The position numbers and the translations under genes are program-made. Below are positions 17,045 to 27,232 of a stretch of 64,000 nucleotides of DNA, piece by piece. The notes beneath the pieces were generated by a model. It worked only from the letters and a program-made list of their open reading frames with translations. It was not told the origin of the DNA and did not search any database. The DNA is from Candidatus Poribacteria bacterium (GTDB taxonomy: Bacteria; Poribacteria; WGA-4E; WGA-3G). The stretch lies in contig JAJECN010000051.1 of the NCBI GenBank assembly GCA_022821965.1, positions 1 through 64,000 on the forward strand, in the 5' to 3' direction. The stretch's first letter is position 1; each line of letters opens with the position of its first letter.

Positions 17045-17461
17045 ATGCACACTGAATACCGAACCAAACGTAAAATTGAGTTCGCCGATACCGATATGGC
17101 GGGCATTGTCCATTTTACAAGGTTTTTTGTCTTTATGGAGACAGCGGAGCACGAGTTTCTCCGTAGTTTAGGCACGAGTGTTGCGACGGAATGGAATGGG
17201 GATAAAATCGGGTGGCCCCGGCTCGCTGCGTCTTGTGAATATCTAAGTCCGCTCCGATTTGAAGATGAGGTGGATATTCATCTTTTCGTCTCCAGAAAAG
17301 GGACAAAATCGCTCACCTACCAGTTTCACTTTACACATCAGGGAGAGGACATCGCACGTGGGCAAATCACGACGGTCTGTTGTATAACAAATCCGGGTGA
17401 AAAGCTGCGTGCGATTCCTATCCCCGATTTCATCGCCAATCAGATACACAGTGCATTGTAG
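17045..17461 (+). CDS. Hotdog-fold acyl-CoA thioesterase (YbgC/4-HBA-CoA type)
   Basis: The 138-residue product matches the 4-hydroxybenzoyl-CoA thioesterase family. The active-site segment near the N-terminus reads EFADTDMAGIVHFTRFFVFM, with the conserved D-x-D-x-x-G-I-V-H and catalytic Asp, then FLRSLG. Such enzymes hydrolyse short- or medium-chain acyl-CoA, or acyl-ACP beside the Tol-Pal system. No tol-pal genes are near, so the substrate is undetermined. ATG 17045 lies just after the repeat element. The next gene, an ABC ATPase, starts 37 bases downstream. Confidence 0.85.
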   Translation: MHTEYRTKRKIEFADTDMAGIVHFTRFFVFMETAEHEFLRSLGTSVATEWNGDKIGWPRLAASCEYLSPLRFEDEVDIHLFVSRKGTKSLTYQFHFTHQGEDIARGQITTVCCITNPGEKLRAIPIPDFIANQIHSAL

Positions 17462-17498
17462 AAGGTCTTTCCAATCCTGCCTCACAGAAGAGGAAATC

Positions 17499-18188
17499 AT
17501 GCGTCAACCCCCTACCAACATATCTATGCTTCAAGTATCCAATCTCTCTAAAGACTACGGTTCGGTTGAGGTTTTACGAGATGTTTCATTTAGTTTTACG
17601 GAGGGTGTGTCCGTCGCTATCACCGGTCCCTCCGGTTCCGGTAAAAGCACGCTTTTACATATCATCGGCACTTTAGAGAAACCTACTAACGGACAGGTTG
17701 CGATTAACGACACGGATCCGTTTGTCCTCTCTGAACCTGAATTGGCACAATATCGAAATTCCGTGATCGGATTTGTATTCCAGGACAATCACCTGCTCCC
17801 GCAATATTCTGTGCTTGAGAATGTTCTCGTGCCTACATTTGCTTTTAAACAGCAGCCTGACGCAACCGAACGAGCACATGAACTCCTAAACCGGGTCGGG
17901 CTTACGGATCGGATATCGCACCGACCTGGTGAGCTTTCAGGTGGTGAACGACAGCGCGTTGCAATCGCACGTGCGCTTATTAACCAACCGAATATTCTCC
18001 TCTGCGATGAGCCGACAGGTAACCTTGATACTGCTACGACCGAAACTATCGCCAATTTGCTCTTTGAACTACATCAAGCAGAAAAAAATATATTGATTGT
18101 CGTCACACACAATCTTACGTTCGCCTCGCGTTTTCAGCAACACCTCCAACTTGCGGATGGCACTTGCAGAGTAGATAGCGATTCATAA
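17499..18188 (+). CDS. ABC transporter ATP-binding protein (LolD/MacB-type)
   Basis: ATG 17499 is preferred over longer in-frame starts because AGAGGAAA lies just upstream and the longer N-terminus is not family-like. The 229-residue product has Walker [13 protein letters not shown]-loop VFQDNHLLP, signature [15 protein letters not shown], Walker [13 protein letters not shown] and the switch His in VVTHN. The N-L-D after Walker B is typical of the LolD/FtsE/MacB group that works with FtsX-type permeases. The 1156-residue FtsX-type permease gene starts 327 bases downstream on the same strand and is the likely partner. Confidence 0.9.
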   Translation: MRQPPTNISMLQVSNLSKDYGSVEVLRDVSFSFTEGVSVAITGPSGSGKSTLLHIIGTLEKPTNGQVAINDTDPFVLSEPELAQYRNSVIGFVFQDNHLLPQYSVLENVLVPTFAFKQQPDATERAHELLNRVGLTDRISHRPGELSGGERQRVAIARALINQPNILLCDEPTGNLDTATTETIANLLFELHQAEKNILIVVTHNLTFASRFQQHLQLADGTCRVDSDS

Positions 18189-18515
18189 TTTTTTTAACGC
18201 TACCCTTCGTATACTAAACTTTGGACAATTTTTAGGATTGCTTGCGTAATAACCAAGATGAATGAGAACCGCTCAAGCATCAATATAAGATTTCATTGAT
18301 ACACATATCGCCCCGCTGGGGCTAAGAAGGGTGGGGTGTCTGGGTTTCTATAGACATATCGCCCCGCTGGGGCTAAGAGATGTATTTTTCTACGGGTTTC
18401 TTTGCGTTTCTAAACTCGCTGAAAATACAACGTGCTTTTGGTGAGAGCAGCCCCTTCTTTTTACGGATTGACTTGAATCGCTTGTAAGTTTTCCAAACTA
18501 TAGTTCGTATAGACT
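18189..18515. other. Intergenic region with direct repeats between ABC ATPase and permease
   Basis: The 327-base gap contains two copies of a 25-base direct repeat (listed separately). No coding frame was recognised. Its length is unusual for a gap inside an ABC operon and suggests insertion of repeat sequence. Confidence 0.5.
18303..18378. repeat. Two 25-base direct repeats with CCCCGCTGGGG palindrome core
   Basis: Identical 25-base copies lie at 18303-18327 and 18354-18378, separated by 26 bases. Each contains GCCCCGCTGGGGC, a self-complementary core that could form a small hairpin, flanked by ACATATC and TAAGA. With only two copies it is not a convincing CRISPR array. It could be a duplicated regulatory or termination element. 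Confidence 0.7.
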
Positions 18516-21500
18516 ATGCGTAGATTTTTTGGGAGTTCATTCAAATACTTTTGGCAGATACACCTTACCGTTGCACTCTGTACGGCTGTGGCGACAGGTG
18601 TACTTGCTGGCGCGTTAATTGTTGGGGATTCTGTGCGTGGAAGCCTACGGAGCCTCACAACTGAACGACTTGGCACCATCCAACATGCCCTCCTCGCAGA
18701 TCACTTTTTTCAGCCTGACTTATTGGATCGACAGGATAAGGTGCCAGCGGTTTTGCTGAATGGAACAATCGTTGCGCCGCAAACGCAGACGCGGGCATCA
18801 AAGGTGAACATCCTCGGCGTAACGGAAAGTTTCTTTACGTTCTGGGATTCGGAAACCGCACCACATCTAAACAAAGCAGCTGGACAGCCCTTCAATGCGA
18901 TCGTCATTAACGAGGCACTTCAAAGTGAAGTGAACGTCCAAGTCGGCGACACGCTGCTGGTGAATATCCCGCAGATAGCTGACATCCATCCAGAGTTCAT
19001 TCTTGGTGAGCGCGATGCGTCCGAGGCTATCCAAAGCCTTCGTTTAATTGTCAGCGATATTGTTCCTTCCGAAAACGTTGGTAGATTCAGCCTGCGTGCA
19101 CATCAAAGCCTTCCTCTGAATGCCTTCATTGTCCTGCCAGTTTTACAAAAAGCACTTGGACAAGTGGGTACAGTAAATGCTTTGTTTACAAAGGAAACGA
19201 CTCCGATTTCACCTGATGAGCTGGCATTAACGCTTGAAGCACTCGGCTTGAATATTCAAGCTGATGAAACCCATTTCGATCTCCAAAGTCAAGAGTATCT
19301 CCTTAAGCCGATCCTTTCAGAGACTGCGTTGACGGTTGCAGCGAGGCACCACATTCCGACCTTTCCGACGCTCACCTATCTTGCGAATACGATTTCTGCG
19401 AATGGCAAAACCGTTCCATACTCTACAATTATTGCGCTCTCGACTGACAGCGGAACGTTTGCGGAACTTCTTGAGCAACATATAACAACAGCGGACTGGC
19501 GCGCGTATGCAGAGGCATATCAGCAAGAAGTCGAGAGACTAAAACCTGAAATCTCCGAAGAGCATAAAGAACTGGACGAAGAGGTTGACAGAATAGGAAA
19601 AGAGATCGAAACGTTAGGAAAAACGGGATCGAAACTGAGCAAAACAGAATACAAGCAACGACTTGACGAAGCCGATATTGCCTTATCAGAAGTTAAAAGT
19701 AAATTGGAAGCTTCACGTGCGCGCGGTGAGGTGGATGAAATCGTTCTAAATTCATGGACGGCAGCAGATCTTGGGGTGAAACTCGGTGACGGAATCAATA
19801 TCACATATTATCGTGTTGGGGTGGATGAAGAATACACTACAGAGACGGCATCTTTCCTTCTGAAGGGAATCCTGCCAATTGAAGGCATCGCTGCGGATAG
19901 AGGTATCATCCCGACCTTTCCTGGCATCCATGATACTGCCGATATGTCCGAATGGGAATCGCCTTTTCCAATTGATTATGCCCTTATTCGCGACAAAGAC
20001 GAGGCGTACTGGGATAAATACGGTGCGACACCGAAAGCGTTTATCTCGCTGGAAACCGGTAAGCGACTGTGGCAAAACCGATTTGGGGACCTCACAAGCA
20101 TTCGGTTGACCGCCGCACCGGACACAGACCTTCATGAGACACGCACCCTTTTTGAAACGGAGTTCCTCAAAGAAATTCAGCCAGAGGCGGTTGGATTTCA
20201 ATTCTTATCCCTTCAAGCAGATGGACTTCAAGCCTCCGCAGGGGCAACAGATTTCGGGATGCTCTTTGGCAGCCTGAGTGCCTTCATCATTATCGCGGTT
20301 GCCTTATTGGTAGGGATGCTTTTCCGTATCGGTGTAGAGCAGAGATCGCGTGAAATCGGTATCTTACAAGCCGTTGGTTACCCGCTTGTCAAGGTCCGTC
20401 GTCGTTTTCTTTATGAGGGGGGCATCATCGCTGGTATCGGTAGTGTGATAGGGTGTCTGCTCGCTGTGGGCTACGCACAACTGATGATATTTGGGCTACA
20501 AACGTGGTGGCTGCCTGCCATCGGCACGCCATTTATGGAACTTCACGCCAGTCCGTGGAGTCTACTGATCGGCGTGCTTATCTCATTGGCTGTTGTGATG
20601 ATTTCCATCCGACTGACTGTCCACAAATTGGGGAGAGCCTCCACCGTATCGCTCCTCGCCGGTGGCACTGATTTTGTTGATGAAACGACAACTGATAGAG
20701 CCAAGACTCGGAAAAGGGGATATCTGCCGTTGCTGTTCTCTTTGATTGGAATAGGCATAGGTATATGGGTGGGGCATCCTATCTTTCGTTTACTGTGTGT
20801 GGCACTCGCTGTTATTAGTATAGGATGGGTGCTATTTGATAGATGGTTAAAATCACAGAATGTGCCTAAACAACTGAGCAGGGCGCGGTTTGCCATTAGA
20901 AACGCGGCGCGACAGCCCGGGCGGAGTACAACCTGCGTTACGACAATCAGTATCGCGTGCTGCATCATCGTCGCAGTGGGTGCGAATCGACACGATGCAC
21001 CGCCAAAAACGGAATACGCTTTTGTTGCTGAGTCGGCACTTCCATTACACCACCGCCTCAATACACCGGATGGCAGGTTTGAACTCGGTTTTTCTGAGAG
21101 TGCCTCCGAGCTGCTCAGCGCGTCAGAAATAATTCCGTTTCGTGTACTGCCGGGTGAAGATGTGAGCTGCCTCAACCTCTATCAGCCTCAGAAACCTCAG
21201 ATTTTAGGTGCCTCTGATGCCATGTTAGACGAATTCCCTTGGCGTAAACTCAAACGAGAGGTCAGTAAAATCGGTAGGGCACTTGCTATCGGAGACGAGA
21301 AGTCGCTTCGTTGGATTTTACACCATGACCCAAACGAAGATTTTCTCATCCAAGATGCGTTTGGAAAGGTGCTTCGCCTTGAACTTGAGACGGTTGAAAA
21401 CAGCCTTTTCCAAAGCCAACTGATTATCTCTGAGTCTAACTTCACGAAATACTTTCCGAGCCAAAGCGGTTACCAGTTTTTCCTTATCAAAACGCCGCCA

Positions 21501-21986
21501 ACATTGCGGGAAGAGACCGCACAGATTTTAGAGAAAACATTGGGTGATTACGGTTTCGATCTCACATCGGCAGCGGCGCGGTTGGCAAGTTATCGGGCGG
21601 TTGAAAATACTTATATCTCCACTTTCCAGAGCCTCGGCGGTTTAGGCGTGCTGCTCGGTACCTTCGGGTTGGCACTGGTTTTCTTTAGAAATATCATTGA
21701 GCGTCGCAGAGAATTGGCGACCCTACGCGCCTTCGGTTTCCAACGACAACTCCTGTCTCGGATGCTCTTTGTTGAAAGCTGCTTTCTTCTCGCTATAGGG
21801 ATGTTCATCGGAATTGTCGCTGGGTTGGCTTCAATTCTCGCTTCGCAGGGACATCTCCCTTCCTTTCCGTGGTTTTCCCTCACAATTACCTTGCTTTTCA
21901 TCTTCGGTTTTGGTATAATTGCAAATGCTGTTGCTGTTGCTATGGCACTCCGAAGTCCGCTCCTGTCAACGCTTAAATCGGAATAA
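18516..21986 (+). CDS. Large FtsX-family ABC permease with two FtsX domains
   Basis: The 1156-residue product has an N-terminal transmembrane segment (about 15-38, TVALCTAVATGVLAGALIVG). A very large extracytoplasmic domain (about 40-585) follows, including a charged coiled coil near 345-400. The first FtsX core is near 590-735 (FIIIAVALLVGMLFRIGVEQ, then REIGILQAVGY). The second is near 1030-1150 (RRRELATLRAFGFQRQLLSR and hydrophobic helices to the end). It is organised like MacB/LolCE-type permeases of the DUF214 type, which extract or move lipids and lipoproteins or export substrates by mechanotransmission. The ATPase at 17499 is the likely partner. Confidence 0.85.
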   Translation: MRRFFGSSFKYFWQIHLTVALCTAVATGVLAGALIVGDSVRGSLRSLTTERLGTIQHALLADHFFQPDLLDRQDKVPAVLLNGTIVAPQTQTRASKVNILGVTESFFTFWDSETAPHLNKAAGQPFNAIVINEALQSEVNVQVGDTLLVNIPQIADIHPEFILGERDASEAIQSLRLIVSDIVPSENVGRFSLRAHQSLPLNAFIVLPVLQKALGQVGTVNALFTKETTPISPDELALTLEALGLNIQADETHFDLQSQEYLLKPILSETALTVAARHHIPTFPTLTYLANTISANGKTVPYSTIIALSTDSGTFAELLEQHITTADWRAYAEAYQQEVERLKPEISEEHKELDEEVDRIGKEIETLGKTGSKLSKTEYKQRLDEADIALSEVKSKLEASRARGEVDEIVLNSWTAADLGVKLGDGINITYYRVGVDEEYTTETASFLLKGILPIEGIAADRGIIPTFPGIHDTADMSEWESPFPIDYALIRDKDEAYWDKYGATPKAFISLETGKRLWQNRFGDLTSIRLTAAPDTDLHETRTLFETEFLKEIQPEAVGFQFLSLQADGLQASAGATDFGMLFGSLSAFIIIAVALLVGMLFRIGVEQRSREIGILQAVGYPLVKVRRRFLYEGGIIAGIGSVIGCLLAVGYAQLMIFGLQTWWLPAIGTPFMELHASPWSLLIGVLISLAVVMISIRLTVHKLGRASTVSLLAGGTDFVDETTTDRAKTRKRGYLPLLFSLIGIGIGIWVGHPIFRLLCVALAVISIGWVLFDRWLKSQNVPKQLSRARFAIRNAARQPGRSTTCVTTISIACCIIVAVGANRHDAPPKTEYAFVAESALPLHHRLNTPDGRFELGFSESASELLSASEIIPFRVLPGEDVSCLNLYQPQKPQILGASDAMLDEFPWRKLKREVSKIGRALAIGDEKSLRWILHHDPNEDFLIQDAFGKVLRLELETVENSLFQSQLIISESNFTKYFPSQSGYQFFLIKTPPTLREETAQILEKTLGDYGFDLTSAAARLASYRAVENTYISTFQSLGGLGVLLGTFGLALVFFRNIIERRRELATLRAFGFQRQLLSRMLFVESCFLLAIGMFIGIVAGLASILASQGHLPSFPWFSLTITLLFIFGFGIIANAVAVAMALRSPLLSTLKSE

Positions 21987-22090
21987 AGCCTTTGTATATG
22001 AGGCTTTTAGCGTAGATAAACTCTTCAAGTCCGTTTCTTTGAAGTGTTAGCGGGTGGGTTTCCAATCTGGTCAGTTTTGGGGAACACGCT

Positions 22091-22696
22091 ATGTATCCTG
22101 TTACATTCAGAACTACGCCTCACATTCTTTGTGCAGCTATACTCGTTTTCTGTTTTCTGATGCAGAATGGGTGTTCCAGCGATTCCGATCCGAATACGCC
22201 AAGCGCGCTGGATCATACGGAACGCGGGTGGCGTTTCTATGAGGCAGGCGATTACCCACAAGCGTTGCTCAATTTTGAGCGGGCAATCAATTTCGATGCG
22301 GAACTTGCCGATGCACATAACGGGGTCGGATGGAGTCATCTCAGCCTATCGCTGAATCCACCGTTGGCACAGGAAGCGTTCCAAAACGCTGTCCAACTCG
22401 ACGCGTCAAATGCGGATGCGTGGGTTGGGCTTGCGAACCTACTCTACTTACGGAACAAAAATACGACTGATTTCAGGTCGGCTATCCGAGCGATTGATAA
22501 TGCCTTATTGGGGGATGCGCAATACCTCTTTCGGCATGACTATTACTCCAATGCGGAACTCTATGCGCTTAAGGCGGCTTGTTACTACTACCTCGGTGAG
22601 AATCAGTCGGCACAGCAGGAGGCTAACAAGGCACTCCAAATTGATACGACAAATAGGACTGCCATTGTCCTACAAAACTTGCTGAAAGAAGAATAG
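22091..22696 (+). CDS. TPR-repeat lipoprotein
   Basis: The 201-residue product has a lipoprotein signal (ILCAAILVFCFLMQNGC, lipid Cys at about residue 28). About four tetratricopeptide-type helical pairs follow: AGDYPQALLNFERAINFDAE, LADAHNGVGWSHLSLS, PPLAQEAFQNAVQLDASNAD, and LKAACYYYLGENQSAQQEA. TPR proteins act as protein-protein scaffolds, and this one would sit on the periplasmic face of a membrane. It follows the FtsX permease by 104 bases on the same strand and could serve that transporter. No specific partner is indicated. Confidence 0.8.
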   Translation: MYPVTFRTTPHILCAAILVFCFLMQNGCSSDSDPNTPSALDHTERGWRFYEAGDYPQALLNFERAINFDAELADAHNGVGWSHLSLSLNPPLAQEAFQNAVQLDASNADAWVGLANLLYLRNKNTTDFRSAIRAIDNALLGDAQYLFRHDYYSNAELYALKAACYYYLGENQSAQQEANKALQIDTTNRTAIVLQNLLKEE

Positions 22697-22736
22697 CGTC
22701 TAATGTCGCAAATTTTAAATCACAGGAGAACAAAAT

Positions 22737-23630
22737 ATGTCGCAAAACGTTATTACATCTACACAGTTAACCAACCTAACCCCTACCCACAGTGGTAAGG
22801 TGCGCGATCTCTATGACCTCGGAGACGAACTCCTGATTATATCTACGGATCGGATTTCCGCCTTTGATGTCGTTTTACCGAACGGTATACCGGATAAAGG
22901 CAAGGTGTTAACCGGTCTGTCCAAATTCTGGTTCAACTACACGGAATCTGTCTGTAAGAACCATCTCATTGCAACTGATGTTGAAGATTACCCGGATACG
23001 TTACACCCTGACGCCGAACTCTTAGAAGGGCGTTCCATGCTCGTCCGTAAAGCGAATCGGATCGATATTGAATGCGTGGTGCGCGGTTATCTCGCTGGGT
23101 CCGGCTGGTCCTCATATCAGAAGACAGGCGAGATCTGTGGACAGAAACTTCCAGACGGACTACGCGAATCTGAGCGACTCCCTGAACTCCTATTCACACC
23201 GACAACTAAAGCCGAACACGGTGAGCATGACGAACCGATCTCTATTGAAGAGATGAAGAACGAAGTCGGTAGCGAACTTACGGATCGCTTGATTGATGCA
23301 AGTTTCGCGCTCTTTAGAAGTGCCAGCCAGCATGCGGAAAGTACCGGTATTATCCTTTGCGATACCAAGTTTGAGTTTGGGCAGCTCAATGGCGACCTGA
23401 TTCTCATTGATGAAGTCTTTACGCCAGACTCGTCCCGCTTCTGGCCCGCAGAGCTTTACGAACCGGGTAAACCGCAGCAGAGTTTCGATAAACAGTTCGT
23501 ACGGGACTATCTTTCCGAAATCGGTTGGAACAAAGAACCCCCCGCACCTGAATTACCAGAGACGGTCATCTCCAAAACGAGCGAGAAGTATCGCGAGGCG
23601 TATCGCCTCATTGTCGGCGAAGAGCTATAG
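22737..23630 (+). CDS. purC: SAICAR synthetase, purine biosynthesis
   Basis: PurC joins CAIR with aspartate, using ATP, to form SAICAR. The 297-residue product has the classic features: SGKVRDLYDLGDELLIISTD, RISAFDVVLPNGIPDKG, a VRGYLAGSGW segment, and the C-terminal substrate region LILIDEVFTPDSSRFWP. The length fits the longer, yeast Ade1-like PurC class (about 300 residues) rather than the about 240-residue E. coli type. CAGGAG precedes ATG 22737. It is followed 33 bases later by a CoA transferase gene, which is unrelated in pathway. Confidence 0.95.
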   Translation: MSQNVITSTQLTNLTPTHSGKVRDLYDLGDELLIISTDRISAFDVVLPNGIPDKGKVLTGLSKFWFNYTESVCKNHLIATDVEDYPDTLHPDAELLEGRSMLVRKANRIDIECVVRGYLAGSGWSSYQKTGEICGQKLPDGLRESERLPELLFTPTTKAEHGEHDEPISIEEMKNEVGSELTDRLIDASFALFRSASQHAESTGIILCDTKFEFGQLNGDLILIDEVFTPDSSRFWPAELYEPGKPQQSFDKQFVRDYLSEIGWNKEPPAPELPETVISKTSEKYREAYRLIVGEEL

Positions 23631-23663
23631 CGTCAAACTTCCGTTGGACAGAGGAGATGAGAG

Positions 23664-24851
23664 ATGGCAAGCCCACTTGACGGTATAAAGGTTTTGGATC
23701 TCACGCGGGTTCTCGCGGGTCCGTATGCGACGATGCTTCTTGGTGATCTTGGGGCAGAGGTCATCAAGATTGAGCAACCCGGTACAGGGGATGAATCTCG
23801 TAATTTTGGTCCCTTTAAAAACGGGTTCAGCCTCTACTTCATGAGTGTGAATCGTGGGAAGCGGAGCGTGACACTCAACCTTAAAACTGATCGTGGACGT
23901 GCCATCTTCAAGCAGTTGTTGAAACAGACTGACATTCTCGTTGAGAATTTTCGTCCGGGAACGATGAAGAATTTGGGCTTGGATTACGAGACGCTGAAAT
24001 CCGAGCATCCGTCGCTCATTTATGCAGCGTGCTCCGGCTTTGGGCATACCGGTCCCTATGCGCAGCAAGGGGCTTATGACATGATTATCCAAGGCATAGG
24101 CGGTATTATCAGCATTACGGGTGAACCGGAGGGACCGCCGGTGCGTGTCGGTACCTCTATCAGTGACATCACTGCTGCCCTTTTCACGACGATTGGTATC
24201 CTCTCCGCCCTGCACCACCGTAATCAAACAGGCAAAGGGCAATTCATTGATGTTGCTATGTTGGACAGTCTCGTTGCTGTTTTGGAAAACGCTGTTGTCC
24301 GTTATTTCGCTACTGGTGAGGCACCTAAACCTCTCGGAGCCAGACATCCGGCAATTACGCCGTTTGAAGCGTTCGCGTCCGCGGATGGACACGTTATTAT
24401 TGCACTCGGAAACGATACGCTCTGGGCTAAGTTCTGCGAACATGTAGACCGGCAGGAACTTATCTCAGACGAGCGGTTCCGGACGAACGCGGACCGAACA
24501 GAAAATCATAGTGAATTGTTCCCTATTCTCTCGGATATCATGTCTCAACGGACGACCAACGATTGGATTGACGCACTCGGAAACATCGGTGTGCCGTGCG
24601 GTCCCATCAATACGATGGATAAGGTTGTCAGTCACCCACAGGTGCAGGCACGCGAGATGATTACACGTGTCGCACACCAGATCACGGGAGACGTGGAGGT
24701 GCCGGGGGTGCCGATTAAACTTTCAGAAACGCCCGGAAATGTAGACGCACCTGCCCCCAGTCTCGGTGAACATACAACTGAGATTCTAACCGATGTGTTA
24801 AAAATGTCTCCAGACGAAGTAGCAAAGTTAAAACAAGACGGTGTTGTCTAA
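23664..24851 (+). CDS. CaiB/BaiF-type CoA transferase
   Basis: The 395-residue product is a class III CoA transferase, which moves CoA between carboxylic acids through an aspartyl-CoA thioester. It has the family start LDGIKVLDLTRVLAGPYATM, the GDLGAEVIKIEQP loop, FRPGTMKNLGLDY, and the segment VGTSISDITAALF whose Asp168 aligns with the catalytic Asp169 of formyl-CoA transferase. GAGGAG precedes ATG 23664. The acid substrate cannot be read. Carnitine, oxalate, succinate-type and bile acid enzymes share this architecture. Confidence 0.9.
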   Translation: MASPLDGIKVLDLTRVLAGPYATMLLGDLGAEVIKIEQPGTGDESRNFGPFKNGFSLYFMSVNRGKRSVTLNLKTDRGRAIFKQLLKQTDILVENFRPGTMKNLGLDYETLKSEHPSLIYAACSGFGHTGPYAQQGAYDMIIQGIGGIISITGEPEGPPVRVGTSISDITAALFTTIGILSALHHRNQTGKGQFIDVAMLDSLVAVLENAVVRYFATGEAPKPLGARHPAITPFEAFASADGHVIIALGNDTLWAKFCEHVDRQELISDERFRTNADRTENHSELFPILSDIMSQRTTNDWIDALGNIGVPCGPINTMDKVVSHPQVQAREMITRVAHQITGDVEVPGVPIKLSETPGNVDAPAPSLGEHTTEILTDVLKMSPDEVAKLKQDGVV

Positions 24852-24949
24852 GTGAATGGCACTATCTGGTAGGCTTGCTTTGTAAGCGCGCCGATGGAAT
24901 ACTGATAACTGACAGCCGACAGCCGACAACTACTCACAAAGGAGTTCGC

Positions 24950-27214
24950 ATGTCAAACAAAACCGCAGAAGTATTACATGGGACAACCGCTTTGACGTTA
25001 GAGGGTGATCTTGCCGCGCAGATGGTCGAAGTTCTCGACGGTTATGTTACCGACGCGGTGGCACGTTCCGTTGAAAAACGGGAAACTCTGTGGCATCGCG
25101 ATTATAGTTCTCACGAGGCGTATACTGAATCTGTCGAACCGAACCGCGCACGGCTTAGGAAACAGATCGGATGCCTCGATCCGCGTCTGCCAATTGAGGA
25201 CCTCGCTTACGTTGCTACAACCACATCCGCCGCGCAGATCACAGAAGATGAAAATTACACCGTATCTCGCGTGCGTTGGCAGGTTTTCGATGAGGTGGAA
25301 GGTGAAGGGCTTTTGTTGGAACCGAGGCACAACGTCCCTATTGTTGCTCAAGTCGTCGCCTTGCCCGATGCTGATTGGGCACCGGAGATGATAGCTGGCG
25401 TAACAGATGAATTGCCACCGAGTGCCCAGTTTGCGAGGCGTTTGGCAAGAGCGGGATGTCGCGTCGTTGTTCCGCTCCTTATTAACCGCGAGGATACCTA
25501 TTCCGGCAATTCAATCATCAGTAGGATGACGAACCAACCACATCGCGAATTCATCTACCGGATGGCGTATCAACTTGGAAGGCATATCATCGGGTATGAG
25601 GTGCAGAAGGTGTCGTCGTTGGTGGACTGGATGGCTTCTACTGAAGCACCGATAGGTGTTATCGGCTACGGTGAAGGTGGGTTGATTGCGCTCCATAGTG
25701 CAGCGGTTGATACACGAATTCAAGCGGCAGCTGTCAGTGGATATTTCCAATCGCGGCAAGAGGTCTGGCGAGAACCGATCTATCGAAACGTTTGGGGACT
25801 GCTGCACGAATTTGGCGATGCTGAAATTGCGAGCCTTATTGCGCCACGTCCGTTAATTATAGAGGGAAGTGTTGGACCTGAAGTTGCAGGTCCGCCACCG
25901 GTTGGTAATGGGCGCGGCGGCGCGGCACCCGGGCAACTTGTGTCACCCCCCGCCGATTCCGTTGAGGCGGAATTCAGTCGCGCACACGATTTTTATCATC
26001 AACTCGGCAGTGAAGATGCCTTGCGCCTCGTCTCTCCTAACGATGGATCGCCGGGTTCTGAAGAAACTTTAACCGCGTTTCTTACGGGACTCGGTGTTGA
26101 GAATGCGCGCATTGACGGTTACCATCTTCTTTCTTCTCCCAGCGTTGACGATTTTGATTACGAGGCGAGGCAGAAGCGGCAGTTTACACAGTTGGTGAAT
26201 CTGACACAACGTTTCCTGCGGGAAGCGGCATCGCGGCGACAACAATTTTTTTGGGAGAAAACCGATACCTCTTCGCTCGCAAATTGGGAGGAGACGTGTA
26301 CGGATGCTAAAGCCTATTTCTGGGACGAAGTCATCGGCAGGTGTCCAGCCCCCGATGTGCCTGCGAATCCGAGAACAAGGCTCATTTATGATGAACCCCG
26401 CTGGAAAGGTTATGAGGTCGTGCTTGATGTGTGGGACGGTGTTTTCGCCTACGGTATCTTGCTTCTCCCAAACGATCTTCAGCCGGGTGAACAGCGTCCT
26501 GTCGTTGTCTGTCAGCACGGTTTGGAGGGTAGACCACAAGATACGGCGGATCCGGGAATAGAGTCGGTTTATTACTCTTACGCCGCGAGTTTGGCGGATA
26601 GAGGGTTTATCACCTACGCACCGCAGAATCCCTATATCGGTCAAGATGCCTTCCGTGTCATTCAACGCAAAGCGAATCCGATAAAATGGTCGCTCTTTTC
26701 GTTGATTATCCGTCAGCATGAACGCACACTTGATTGGCTTGCGGAACAGCCTTTCGTTGATGCTGATCGGATTGGGTTTTATGGGTTATCCTACGGTGGT
26801 AAAACGGCGATGCGTGTTCCCGCTGTGCTTGAACGCTATGCTTGTTCCATCTGTTCGGCTGATTTCAACGAGTGGATCGTCAAAAATGCGACGTTTGATT
26901 CCAACTACAGTTATATGTTTACGGGTGAATACGAGATGCCGGAGTTCGATTTGGGAAACACATTCAACTACGGTGAGATGGCAGGATTGATTGCGCCGCG
27001 TCCGTTCATGGTGGAACGTGGACATGACGACGGTGTCGCGCCCGATGAATGGGTGGCACATGAATTCGCTGTCGTCCGGCGACTTTACGTTCGGTTGGGT
27101 ATCGCTGATAGAACAGAAATTGAATTCTTTGATGGCGGACACCAGATTAATTCTGATCGGACCTTCCGCTTCCTACATCGGCACCTCGATTGGCCTGAAC
27201 CTTCTTCTCCATAG
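24950..27214 (+). CDS. Two-lobed alpha/beta hydrolase, first lobe catalytically degenerate
   Basis: ATG 24950 is chosen for the site AAAGGAG. The 754-residue product seems to hold two alpha/beta-hydrolase-like lobes. The C-terminal lobe has an intact nucleophile elbow, GLSYGG (Ser614), an acidic segment GHDDGVAPDEW and a His in DGGHQIN (His731), as in dienelactone-hydrolase or acetylxylan-esterase-like families. The N-terminal lobe has VIGYGEGGLIALHS at about 236-249, where the nucleophile Ser is Gly. IAPRPLIIEGS and IAPRPFMVERG recur in the two lobes, supporting an internal duplication. There is no signal peptide. Substrate is unknown. Confidence 0.8.
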   Translation: MSNKTAEVLHGTTALTLEGDLAAQMVEVLDGYVTDAVARSVEKRETLWHRDYSSHEAYTESVEPNRARLRKQIGCLDPRLPIEDLAYVATTTSAAQITEDENYTVSRVRWQVFDEVEGEGLLLEPRHNVPIVAQVVALPDADWAPEMIAGVTDELPPSAQFARRLARAGCRVVVPLLINREDTYSGNSIISRMTNQPHREFIYRMAYQLGRHIIGYEVQKVSSLVDWMASTEAPIGVIGYGEGGLIALHSAAVDTRIQAAAVSGYFQSRQEVWREPIYRNVWGLLHEFGDAEIASLIAPRPLIIEGSVGPEVAGPPPVGNGRGGAAPGQLVSPPADSVEAEFSRAHDFYHQLGSEDALRLVSPNDGSPGSEETLTAFLTGLGVENARIDGYHLLSSPSVDDFDYEARQKRQFTQLVNLTQRFLREAASRRQQFFWEKTDTSSLANWEETCTDAKAYFWDEVIGRCPAPDVPANPRTRLIYDEPRWKGYEVVLDVWDGVFAYGILLLPNDLQPGEQRPVVVCQHGLEGRPQDTADPGIESVYYSYAASLADRGFITYAPQNPYIGQDAFRVIQRKANPIKWSLFSLIIRQHERTLDWLAEQPFVDADRIGFYGLSYGGKTAMRVPAVLERYACSICSADFNEWIVKNATFDSNYSYMFTGEYEMPEFDLGNTFNYGEMAGLIAPRPFMVERGHDDGVAPDEWVAHEFAVVRRLYVRLGIADRTEIEFFDGGHQINSDRTFRFLHRHLDWPEPSSP

Positions 27215-27232
27215 TAGGATTTCCCCAAGTCT

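Noticed and set aside
18303-18378. CRISPR array from the 25-base direct repeats
   Set aside because: There are only two copies, no further spacers, and no cas genes nearby.
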